Shown in pieces: positions 6,967 through 13,197 of a stretch of DNA of 22,956 bases. Origin of the DNA: Candidatus Woesearchaeota archaeon. Lineage in GTDB: Archaea; Nanobdellota; Nanobdellia; Woesearchaeales; JACPBV01. The notes below the pieces were generated by a model. The model saw only the letters and a list, made by a program, of their open reading frames with translations, was not told the origin of the DNA and searched no databases. Position 1 is the first letter of the stretch. Each line of letters begins with the position of its first letter. Location: positions 1 through 22,956 of the forward strand of contig JAHWHQ010000033.1 of NCBI GenBank assembly GCA_019323195.1, given 5' to 3'. Both the position numbers and the translations under genes were made by a program.

Positions 6967-7479
6967 TTATTTTTTCTCTTCCTTTTTTTCTTCAGCTGGC
7001 TTTTCTTTCTTGGGCTCTTCTTTCTTCTCTTCTGCTTTTGGTTTTTCCTCAGCTTTAGGGGCCTCTTTCTTGCCTTCTTCTGCTCCTTCTTTCTGGCCTT
7101 TTGCTGAAGGGAATATCTCGCTTATCTTCTTTGCGCCTTCCTTCAGTATCTTAAGGTTTATCTGTGTTATCTTCTCATTGATCTTGTGCCCGCATATAGT
7201 CCTTCTTTTTTTCTCGCCTTTTTTCAGGCCCGGAAACCCTACCCCGCCTGCAGAGTAAATCTTCTTTCTTACGCCCATTATGCCGTGGCGCATCGGAAAG
7301 CCGCAGTAATCAGAGCCTCCTGTGACCTGGAATTCATAGCCAGGCATGCCAAAAGTGTCTCCTGTGACCTTTTCACCTATATTCAGGCCAAGGAACTGCT
7401 GCGCTTCCTGCTCTTTGACCTCTTTCTGATAGCATTCACCTTTTTTTGGATTAGCTATGCATAATTTGAACGAAACCAT
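6967..7479 (-). CDS. Small-subunit ribosomal protein eS6 with long Lys/Glu tail
   Basis: Residues 1-125 match archaeal eS6: the N-terminal FKLCIANPKKGECYQKEV, the FLGLNIGEKVTG segment, GGSDYCGFPMRHG (54-66) and the later GHKINEKITQINLKI. Archaeal eS6 is usually about 125-130 aa. Here a tail of about 45 residues made almost wholly of Lys, Glu, Ala and Pro follows (126-170). Similar tails occur on ribosomal proteins of some DPANN archaea. The ATG is preceded by GGAGGT with eight-base spacing, and a TATA-like CTTTTTAAAGG at 7524-7534 would give a leader of about 20 nt. It is the first gene of an operon with aIF2-gamma. Confidence 0.96.
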   Translation of the reverse strand: MVSFKLCIANPKKGECYQKEVKEQEAQQFLGLNIGEKVTGDTFGMPGYEFQVTGGSDYCGFPMRHGIMGVRKKIYSAGGVGFPGLKKGEKKRRTICGHKINEKITQINLKILKEGAKKISEIFPSAKGQKEGAEEGKKEAPKAEEKPKAEEKKEEPKKEKPAEEKKEEKK

Positions 7480-7618
7480 GGTAATGACCTCCTTAAAGTG
7501 TTTATAAGTAGAAATTAACGCCCCTTTAAAAAGCTTTTTGTGCTTTACCTGGAAAACTATTGAATATAGCTAAAGAGCGAATTAGCGCTTTCAGGGAATA
7601 ATTGGCCTTATACAGCAC

Positions 7619-7951
7619 CTATATATTGGTATTGCTCCTGTACTTCAGCAGCTCAGGCCTGCAGCTTTCTATAGTTTCAGAGTTCACAAAGGGATAGAGC
7701 CTGCACACCTTTGGCCTTATTTTATATATCCTGCAGTAATATTCGCCTTTCTTCTTTCCCAGGAAGACGCACTTATCATCCCTTAGCTTAAGGACAGGGC
7801 TTTTGATGTGCGTGTCGAACTCCATAAAGAACTCTTCCTCATACCCTTCTTTTTTTATTGCCTCGATATCCTTCTTATACAGCTTTACTGTCAGGTATTT
7901 GCAGCACTCTGCACATCCCCTGTCGCATCTGAAGTTTTGTGGAGTCAGCAT
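7619..7951 (-). CDS. YkgJ-type Cys-cluster (Zn/Fe-binding) protein
   Basis: A 110-aa protein with the CxxxCxxCC signature of the YkgJ/UPF0153 family at residues 9-17 (CDRGCAECC). This is followed by the family's C-terminal part with KCVFL, YYCRIYKIRP and KVCRLYPF. These proteins probably bind a metal or iron-sulfur cluster; their reaction is unknown. The start codon lies 2 bp after the toxin stop, so it is almost certainly cotranscribed with the toxin-antitoxin pair. It has no obvious Shine-Dalgarno of its own. Family assignment is firm; the role is not. Confidence 0.88.
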   Translation of the reverse strand: MLTPQNFRCDRGCAECCKYLTVKLYKKDIEAIKKEGYEEEFFMEFDTHIKSPVLKLRDDKCVFLGKKKGEYYCRIYKIRPKVCRLYPFVNSETIESCRPELLKYRSNTNI

Positions 7952-7953
7952 TT

Positions 7954-8226
7954 TTAATATACATCATCATGATGTTTTAGCCGCCAGAAGTAGATCATAT
8001 TTTTTTCTTTATGGACCTTAAACAATAAAACAAAGCTTTTATCAATATGAACCCTTTTATATTCCTTTAAATCATATCTGCAGTTCTTATACCTATCAAT
8101 AGAATTACTGTCATTATCTAATATCTCCTTGATTTTTTTGTTTAGTATAATTGATCTAATCTTATCTTTCTTTGATAGTTTTCTTATTAGTATTTTTAAT
8201 TCATCTGAGACATCAAAGTCAAACAT
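7954..8226 (-). CDS. RelE/ParE-superfamily toxin
   Basis: A small basic protein of 90 aa from the preferred ATG at 8226; an in-frame ATG at 8256 would add 10 residues and overlap the antitoxin. I chose 8226 because AAAGGTG lies just ahead of it. The fold is typical of RelE-like toxins: an N-terminal helix pair (SDELKILIRKLSKKDK), a KNCRYDLKEYKRVHID strand region, then FVLLFKVHKEKNMIYFWRLK and the terminal HHDDVY that marks many archaeal members. RelE toxins cut mRNA in the ribosome. The upstream partner is an RHH-like antitoxin, and AT-rich codon use fits a mobile module. Confidence 0.85.
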   Translation of the reverse strand: MFDFDVSDELKILIRKLSKKDKIRSIILNKKIKEILDNDSNSIDRYKNCRYDLKEYKRVHIDKSFVLLFKVHKEKNMIYFWRLKHHDDVY

Positions 8227-8243
8227 AAAGACACCTTTTAGAC

Positions 8244-8498
8244 TTAAATCCCGCATAATCTGTCCAGCTCTTTCATAGACATTTTTCTCTTGAATTTATG
8301 TTCATTCTCCCATTTTTCACAGTCTTCAATCATCTCTTTCAATAGGCCTTCCTTTACCTCTTTATCTACAAATTCTTCGCCATACATCTCTGCAAACTTA
8401 TCCAGGGCTTGAGCTTTATCCTTCAAGCCGAATTTTTCTTTTACAACACCCAAAACCCTGTTCGTGTATTCGTTTACGGTTATGCTCATTGAAGTCAT
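8244..8498 (-). CDS. Antitoxin, probable ribbon-helix-helix type
   Basis: An 84-aa protein: an N-terminal strand (MSITVNEYTNRV) and helices (LGVVKEKFGLKDKAQALDKF) resemble a ribbon-helix-helix DNA-binding unit. A charged helical C-terminal arm (about 40-84) is suited to wrapping the toxin. It ends 17 bp before the preferred toxin start, the usual antitoxin-first order. AGGTGATATTAA precedes the ATG at 8498; a second in-frame ATG three codons later is less well placed. It probably represses its own promoter, which must lie in 8499-8575, where AT-rich TATA candidates occur. The class is inferred from layout and context. Confidence 0.78.
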   Translation of the reverse strand: MTSMSITVNEYTNRVLGVVKEKFGLKDKAQALDKFAEMYGEEFVDKEVKEGLLKEMIEDCEKWENEHKFKRKMSMKELDRLCGI

Positions 8499-8577
8499 TT
8501 AATATCACCTGGGGTAATTTTATATTACTTGGAATAACATAATATTATTTAAATCTTTTGTTTTTTGATAAAATGTA

Positions 8578-8644
8578 AGAAATTTTCCACCAGTTTTGAA
8601 GTGGTGGCTGGAAGCCAATCTTTCCCCTATACTGGAAAATTTCT
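8578..8644. repeat. Structured element: 11-bp stem enclosing two hairpins
   Basis: Perfect outer arms AGAAATTTTCC (8578-8588) and GGAAAATTTCT (8634-8644) enclose two smaller stems: ACCA/TGGT (8589-8592 with 8602-8605) and GGCT/AGCC (8606-8609 with 8613-8616). Together they can form a three-way junction. It lies between the TA operon and the stomatin terminator. A non-coding RNA, a small mobile-element remnant or a transcript end are all possible. Confidence 0.55.
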
Positions 8645-8653
8645 GAGCATGCA

Positions 8654-8695
8654 CAAGAACCACCCTTATGCGGCAAATATGATGGGTGGTTCTTG
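8654..8695. repeat. Perfect 12-bp inverted repeat with 18-nt loop
   Basis: CAAGAACCACCC (8654-8665) and GGGTGGTTCTTG (8684-8695) are exact reverse complements around an 18-nt loop. On the minus strand it follows the stomatin stop and a T-rich tract (complement of 8701-8712), so it may end or protect that transcript. Its pairing with the structured element 10 bp away suggests one composite structure. Confidence 0.65.
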
Positions 8696-8716
8696 ACAAG
8701 AAATAAAAAATTCAGA

Positions 8717-9472
8717 TCATTTTCCTGATAATTTCTTGACATACTCTATAAGCTCTGTAGGGACAGGCATGATTATCGTGCTGTTCTTTTCTGCGGCAAC
8801 ATCAGATAAGGTCTGGAACAGCCTTAGTTGCAATGCTGCTGGCTTTTCTCCAATCTTGTTTGCCGCATCTGCCAATAGCTGTGCAGCCTGTTTTTCACCT
8901 GTAGCCAGAATAATCCTTGATCGCCTTTCCCTTTCAGATTCAGCGGCATGCGCCATGGCCCTTTTCATGGTATCAGGCAGCTCAATGTCCTTTAGTTCTA
9001 TCTTGCTTACCTTTATACCCCATGGGTCAGTGTCCTTGTCAACTATCTGCTGTATCTTATTTGAGATATCTTCCCTTTTCTGGAGGATATCGTCCATCTC
9101 GAATTCCCCTACGATATTGCGCATAGTGGTCTGCGCAAGCTGGGAGACAGCATAGCCGAATGTCTCAACCTCTATTATAGCCTTGTCTGCCTCATTAACC
9201 TTATAATAAAGGACAGCATTGACCTTCAGGCTGACATTGTCCCTGCTGACGCATTCCTGGGAAGGGACATCCACCGCCTTTATCCTCATGTCAACCCTTT
9301 CCCATGATTGTATTATCGGGATGACCATCCTCAGGCCAGGATCCATGATCCCTGCAAACTTGCCTAAAGTGAACTTTACGCCCCTTTCATACTGCTTGAC
9401 TACCTTTAAGGAAGCCAGTATTATCATAATTATCAAAAACAGAACAGAACTGCCTATGCTAAAAAGTGCCAT
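8717..9472 (-). CDS. Stomatin/slipin family SPFH membrane protein
   Basis: A 251-aa protein with one N-terminal membrane segment (about 5-22: IGSSVLFLIIMIILASL) followed by the SPFH/band 7 domain. KVVKQYERGVKFTLGKF, GLRMVIPIIQSWERVDMR, VPSQECVSRDNVSLKVNAVL and DTDPWGIKVSKIELKDIELP are close to the slipin consensus. A coiled-coil helix follows (ESERERRSRIILATGEKQAA) and then the C-terminal oligomerisation part. Such proteins scaffold membrane patches and are often encoded beside an NfeD protease-like partner; none is adjacent here. GGGGTGA lies ahead of the ATG. Assignment is secure; its partner protein is not visible. Confidence 0.95.
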   Translation of the reverse strand: MALFSIGSSVLFLIIMIILASLKVVKQYERGVKFTLGKFAGIMDPGLRMVIPIIQSWERVDMRIKAVDVPSQECVSRDNVSLKVNAVLYYKVNEADKAIIEVETFGYAVSQLAQTTMRNIVGEFEMDDILQKREDISNKIQQIVDKDTDPWGIKVSKIELKDIELPDTMKRAMAHAAESERERRSRIILATGEKQAAQLLADAANKIGEKPAALQLRLFQTLSDVAAEKNSTIIMPVPTELIEYVKKLSGK

Positions 9473-9509
9473 TTAAATCACCCCAGAATCAGTATAGTTG
9501 AACAGGTAT

Positions 9510-10571
9510 TTAAGTTTTTCCTAAATATTTATCTATTCTTCTTAACCCTTCCTCAATCTTATCAACATCCAGGGCATAGCTCAGCCTTATCCTTCCCTCT
9601 GCCCCGAACCAGTCTCCCAGGTAGGTTATGACCTTATGCCTCTTGAAAAGCTTCCATACAGCATCCCCTGCATCCTTGACCTTAGGAAGGACGTAAAAAG
9701 CCCCTTCCGGCTTCCACAGCTCAAGACCTAAATCCTGCAGGCCTTCATAGATAACATCCCTTCTCTCTTTCCATATCTTGACCTGGTCTTTTATGTACTT
9801 CCTCGGGACCTTTAAGGCTTCAAAAGCCATCTCCTGGGCAACTATGTTGGTGTTCATGGATGAATGGGTCTTTATCTCGGTAATCCTTCCTGTTATGCTC
9901 TTATCATTAGAGTAAAGGTAGCCAACCCTGAAGCCGCACATAGAAAAGCTCTTTGAAAAAGAGTTGATGGTGACAACATGGTTACCATGAAGCATGTAAT
10001 TCTCCCTTTCATAGATAAGGTCCTTATAGACCTCGTCAGATATTATCGTGATGTCCAGGTCTGCGCATAATCTCTCTATCTTTTTTAATGTTGAGATCTC
10101 CTGTATCCTGCCTGTGGGATTACATGGGGAGTTGATAAGAACAGCCTTGCAGCCCCTTACCTTATTGTCGAAATCCCTTAGGTCTATCTTGCCGTTGATG
10201 GTCTCTGTAAATACAGGCTCCAGGTGGTTAAGCTTCATCAGGGGAAGGTAGGAGTAATAGAAGGGCTTGTGCGTAAGGATCCTGTCAGATGGGCTGCATA
10301 CAGTCCTGAAGGCCAGATCAAGGGCCTCAGATGCGCCGTTTGTTATGATAAAATCATCCTGATGAGAGCCTTTGAAGCCCTTTTGCTTTGACAGTGCATC
10401 TCTTAGGTTTTCCTGCCCCTGTATCAGGCCGTACCTGAACTTCCTGTAATCCTTTAGGATCTTAAATACCCCTTCAGGAGGAGGAAGGTCCGGCTGGCCA
10501 GAGCCGAAGCTGATAATGTTGTTTCCCTGGACCCCTATGAACATAGAAGGGCTTTGCAGTTTGTTTTCCAT
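9510..10571 (-). CDS. PLP-dependent aminotransferase, class I/II
   Basis: A 353-aa fold type I enzyme. Visible motifs are NGASEAL (78-84) for phosphate contact, the NSPCNPTG segment (147-154), SDEVY (178-182, Asp to the PLP ring nitrogen), NSFSKSFSMCGFRVGY (203-218) with Lys207 forming the Schiff base, and a late GRIRLSYA with the Arg that usually binds the substrate carboxylate. It is somewhat shorter than the usual ~390 aa at both ends. The substrate cannot be told from sequence; aspartate/aromatic or histidinol-phosphate-like activities are possible. TATA-like AATTTATATA (10578-10588) and ATATTTATATA (about 10600-10612) precede the ATG. It is not clearly in an operon with its neighbours. 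Confidence 0.93.
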   Translation of the reverse strand: MENKLQSPSMFIGVQGNNIISFGSGQPDLPPPEGVFKILKDYRKFRYGLIQGQENLRDALSKQKGFKGSHQDDFIITNGASEALDLAFRTVCSPSDRILTHKPFYYSYLPLMKLNHLEPVFTETINGKIDLRDFDNKVRGCKAVLINSPCNPTGRIQEISTLKKIERLCADLDITIISDEVYKDLIYERENYMLHGNHVVTINSFSKSFSMCGFRVGYLYSNDKSITGRITEIKTHSSMNTNIVAQEMAFEALKVPRKYIKDQVKIWKERRDVIYEGLQDLGLELWKPEGAFYVLPKVKDAGDAVWKLFKRHKVITYLGDWFGAEGRIRLSYALDVDKIEEGLRRIDKYLGKT

Positions 10572-10629
10572 ATTCTAATATATAAATTGCAGTGGGTATA
10601 TAAATATAACTGAAAGGATCAGGGAATTA

Positions 10630-11706
10630 TCACTTCTTAAGATGAACATCCATCTGCGGGAACGGTATCTCCAGCTTGTTCCTGTTTAGGGCATTGTAGA
10701 TCATGCAGTTCAGCCTCTCTTTTGTAGTAAACCTATCCCTGAATGATTTCAGCCAGACAAACGCCTTGAAGTTCAGCGACGATTCGCCCATCTCCATGAA
10801 CATCACCATGGGGTCGTTTTTTGAGTCAAGATTGTCGAGCTTCTTTATCTCTGCCATCACTGCCTTTTTTACCTTGTCCACGTTCGAGCCGTAAGCGACA
10901 GAGAAAGGGACCACTATCCTGGCAACAGGGGTTGGAAGGACATAGTTCTTTATGTTTACCCCTGCCAGCTTTCCGTTGGGGATTATTATCACCTCATTGT
11001 CCCAGGTCTTTATCCTTGTGCTCCTTAAGCCTACGTCTATGACTGTTCCGCTTGTCTCTTCATCTATCTTTATTATATCGCCAACTTTTATGCTCCTGTC
11101 AACAAGAAGTGAAACGCCGCCAAAGATGTTTCCTAATGTATTCTGAAGGCCGAATGCGACAGCTACGCCTATTATGCCCAAAGAGGCAAGCAAAGGGCCT
11201 ATCTGAACATCCCATATGTTAAGTATAAAAAGCAAACTAATAATGATAAACACAATCCTGCTGGTCTTGGAGCTTATCTTGGTAAGGTTTTCGTCAATCT
11301 CTGACTCCTTTTTTGCAGCCTTCCTTCTTACCCAGGCATTTATTATTATATCCACTACTGCGATAACCAGATATGCTGTTATGATGACAGAAAGCGTAGA
11401 TACGCTTCTCTGCAGGATATTATTTACTGCTTCATCCAGGCCAAGAGGCATTATTGCCAGCTTAATCCCAAGCAGAAGCAGCAGAAGCGAGACAGGGCCG
11501 TGGCTTTTCCTTACAAGCATATCATCAACATCGGTCTTTGTCCTGGCGGTCAGCTTAAGGACGTATTTCTCGGCTATTATGGTTATGAGTTTTGCTACAA
11601 CAAAGAAGGTTACCAGTGTTATCAATGAATGGGCATATCTGCTCTTTATCAGCTCTTCTATATTAAGCTTAACGGATTCCATAGCTGATACAAAGGTTAA
11701 TGCCAT
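10630..11706 (-). CDS. MscS-family mechanosensitive channel
   Basis: A small-conductance mechanosensitive channel that releases solutes under osmotic downshock. It has four or so membrane helices in the first ~170 residues. The pore helix and start of the beta domain follow (GIIGVAVAFGLQNTLGNIFG, then RSIKVGDIIKID and later ETSGTVIDVGLRSTRIKTWD and VIIIPNGKL), all strong MscS signatures. A longer frame starts at 11871, but its first ~38 codons lie inside the uL16 gene and look non-native. I chose ATG 11706 (358 aa) because a TATA-like TTTAAATATT (11731-11740) lies about 28 bp ahead, fitting a leaderless mRNA. ATG 11682 is the alternative. Confidence 0.92.
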   Translation of the reverse strand: MALTFVSAMESVKLNIEELIKSRYAHSLITLVTFFVVAKLITIIAEKYVLKLTARTKTDVDDMLVRKSHGPVSLLLLLLGIKLAIMPLGLDEAVNNILQRSVSTLSVIITAYLVIAVVDIIINAWVRRKAAKKESEIDENLTKISSKTSRIVFIIISLLFILNIWDVQIGPLLASLGIIGVAVAFGLQNTLGNIFGGVSLLVDRSIKVGDIIKIDEETSGTVIDVGLRSTRIKTWDNEVIIIPNGKLAGVNIKNYVLPTPVARIVVPFSVAYGSNVDKVKKAVMAEIKKLDNLDSKNDPMVMFMEMGESSLNFKAFVWLKSFRDRFTTKERLNCMIYNALNRNKLEIPFPQMDVHLKK

Positions 11707-11758
11707 AGAAATAAGCCATCTTTTTTGCTGTTTAAATATTTTTTGGAAGTAGAAGCTT

Positions 11759-12283
11759 TCACTTCTCTTCCCTGGTCTCGATAAGGTATGAGCCAGGTAT
11801 TTTCTTCTTGAACCTGTCCAGGGCCTTTTTTGCAACATCAATATTCTCCTTGTTGACAGAGACGCTGACAACCTTCTGGCCTTTTTTTATCCTGGCAGCG
11901 CATCCTATCGGCTTGCCGAACGATTTCTGCATCCCTGTAGAGAACCTGTCTGCGCCTGCGCCGGCAGCCAGGGGGTTTTCCCTCAGGATATGGAAAGGGT
12001 AGGTCCTTACCTGCATGAAATACCTTGCAGGGCCTAAAGAGCCTTCAAGAAGCTTGTTGCATGACTGCCTTCCGCTTTCCAGCGCATTGTCCCTTATCTG
12101 AAGGCCGTCTTTAGAGACAAGATATAATGAGTATGGAAACCTCTTTTTCAGGTTGCCGGTGTTGAATTTAACTATCTTGGTATTAGATGTTGTCTTGATA
12201 AAGGACTTCTTCTTATACTTAGAGATCCTTGTGTAAGGCCGTTCCAGTGCCCTATATGCTACAAATTTCCTTAGCCTTGCCAT
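11759..12283 (-). CDS. Large-subunit ribosomal protein uL16 (archaeal L10e)
   Basis: A 174-aa protein with the L10e hallmarks: MARLRKFVAYRALERPYTRI, the GRQSCNKLLEGSLGP region, YFMQVRTYPFHILRENP, and AGADRFSTGMQKSFGKPIGC around the tRNA-facing loop. It is a component of the 50S subunit near the peptidyl-transferase centre and 5S rRNA. Length is normal for archaea. A TATA-like TTTAAATC (12311-12318, plus-strand reading) sits about 30 bp from the ATG at 12283, so the mRNA is probably leaderless or nearly so. It is divergent from the zinc-ribbon gene at 12394 and followed 52 bp later by MscS. Confidence 0.97.
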   Translation of the reverse strand: MARLRKFVAYRALERPYTRISKYKKKSFIKTTSNTKIVKFNTGNLKKRFPYSLYLVSKDGLQIRDNALESGRQSCNKLLEGSLGPARYFMQVRTYPFHILRENPLAAGAGADRFSTGMQKSFGKPIGCAARIKKGQKVVSVSVNKENIDVAKKALDRFKKKIPGSYLIETREEK

Positions 12284-12393
12284 TATGCCCTTAAGGGTTT
12301 ATTGCCTGTTTTTAAATCTTTTGTTTTGGGATTTAAAATTTATAATCATAAAATTTAAATATTTGTTCGATAAATAAGCCTAAAAGGCTAAAA
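12284..12393. promoter_or_regulatory. Divergent promoter between uL16 and zinc-ribbon gene
   Basis: An AT-rich 110-bp region. The minus side has a TATA-like box at about 12311-12318 for uL16. The plus side has AAATTTAAATATTT (12351-12364), placing a start near 12385. Just before the plus gene is the inverted repeat AGCCTAAAAGGCT (12378-12390), overlapping the expected transcription start and so a possible operator. Confidence 0.5.
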
Positions 12394-12648
12394 ATGGCAA
12401 GGAAGAGGAAGAAGGCTGTGAGTAGGCCCGTGAAGAGGGCTGTAAGGAAAATACAGGGTAATACCTCCGATAAAGAGCAAAAAAAGGATGCCTTTGAAGC
12501 TGGTTTTGAAGAGGTTGTCATTAAATGCCCCAGCTGCGGAAGGGAGTTCAGGGTTGTTAAGTCATCCAGCTTCAGCATGGAAGGGATGCTGTGCCAGAGG
12601 TGTGCTGCAGGGGGAGGGGTTGGCCTGGAAGAAAATGATGATTTTTAA
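12394..12648 (+). CDS. 84-aa basic zinc-ribbon protein
   Basis: The N-terminus is strongly basic (MARKRKKAVSRPVKRAVRKI), suggesting nucleic-acid binding. It is followed by a charged linker and a zinc ribbon with C45/C48 (CPSCGREF) and C67/C70 (CQRC), and a Gly-rich acidic tail. The family is not recognised. The arrangement resembles small archaeal RNA- or ribosome-associated zinc-ribbon proteins, which is inference. No Shine-Dalgarno is seen ahead of the ATG, and a TATA-like element at 12351-12364 implies a leader of only ~10 nt. It is divergent from uL16 and converges on a small minus-strand gene 7 bp away. Confidence 0.8.
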   Translation: MARKRKKAVSRPVKRAVRKIQGNTSDKEQKKDAFEAGFEEVVIKCPSCGREFRVVKSSSFSMEGMLCQRCAAGGGVGLEENDDF

Positions 12649-12655
12649 GGGTTCC

Positions 12656-12796
12656 TTAGATTGATCTTTTCTTCAGCTTTTTTATGTGCTCTTCTTTGGC
12701 GAACTTCTCATGCACAGGTATGTCCGAGTTGTCAATCTCCATGTTTTTTTCCGCCTGTTCCCTTATTTTTTTCCTTATCCTTCCTGTCTCTTCCAT
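12656..12796 (-). CDS. 46-aa charged helical protein, unknown
   Basis: A short minus-strand frame from ATG 12796 to TAA 12656-12658. It encodes a highly charged, probably all-helical peptide starting MEETGRIRKKIREQAEKN and ending in a Lys-rich stretch. A TATA-like CTTTATAAAC (complement of about 12819-12828) lies about 25 bp ahead, consistent with a leaderless start. It fits exactly between two plus-strand genes (7 bp after one, 120 bp before the next). No family is recognised. The promoter spacing and coherent composition support it; its short length is the main doubt. Confidence 0.55.
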   Translation of the reverse strand: MEETGRIRKKIREQAEKNMEIDNSDIPVHEKFAKEEHIKKLKKRSI

Positions 12797-12916
12797 ACTC
12801 TATTTTATAGCATCATAAAGTTTATAAAGATATTCCTTTTGCGTTATAGTGCAGGATCAGGCAATATAACCTGTAGTGATATGATTGATAATTGAAACAA
12901 ATGGAGGCTGGTTATT

Positions 12917-13162
12917 ATGGCAGATGATGAGGATATTTATTCTGAGGAAGGAAGAGAGGACCTTATGGATGATGATGAGATAAGCCCTGCTGAGGAGGGT
13001 TTTATGGAAGGGGCAGAAGGTGGAGGTCAGGGCGCCAAGTGCAGGAAATGCGGCAAGGTGCTTATGGACGATTTTATAGAGAGAAAGGTAGGGGATGAGG
13101 TCTGCAGGTTCTGTAGCGATGAATGCGCTGATGAATATGCAGAAGAGAAAAGCCAGGAGTAA
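12917..13162 (+). CDS. 81-aa acidic protein with treble-cysteine zinc finger
   Basis: The N-terminal half is acidic and carries the motif REDLMDDDEISPAEEGFMEG (13-32) shared with the 50-aa protein at 5116. After a Gly-rich link comes a zinc-binding domain: C42/C45 (CRKCGK) and C63/C66/C70 (CRFCSDEC), resembling a zinc knuckle or treble-clef unit. The ATG follows GGAGG (12903-12907). The gene stands alone on the plus strand, with the MFS gene facing it. Function is unknown. The EEGFMEG module looks like a short peptide used in several proteins of this genome, fused here to a metal-binding domain. Confidence 0.85.
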   Translation: MADDEDIYSEEGREDLMDDDEISPAEEGFMEGAEGGGQGAKCRKCGKVLMDDFIERKVGDEVCRFCSDECADEYAEEKSQE

Positions 13163-13197
13163 GGCGCCTTTATCAACAATAGCCGGGAAATTCTTTT

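Noticed and set aside
6826..7258. Plus-strand Phe/Ser-rich open frames opposite eS6 and aIF2-gamma
   Set aside because: They are the complement of Lys/Glu-rich coding sequence. The opposite strand holds secure genes.
8545..8742. 65-aa minus-strand open frame between the TA operon and stomatin
   Set aside because: It overlaps the stomatin C-terminus and runs through two perfect inverted repeats. The peptide (aromatic and Pro-rich) has no domain pattern or ribosome binding site. The stems explain the sequence better.
11707..11871. Longer MscS start at 11871
   Set aside because: The first ~38 codons lie inside uL16 in another frame and read as Arg/Ser-rich noise. A TATA-like box at 11731-11740 fits a start at 11706.
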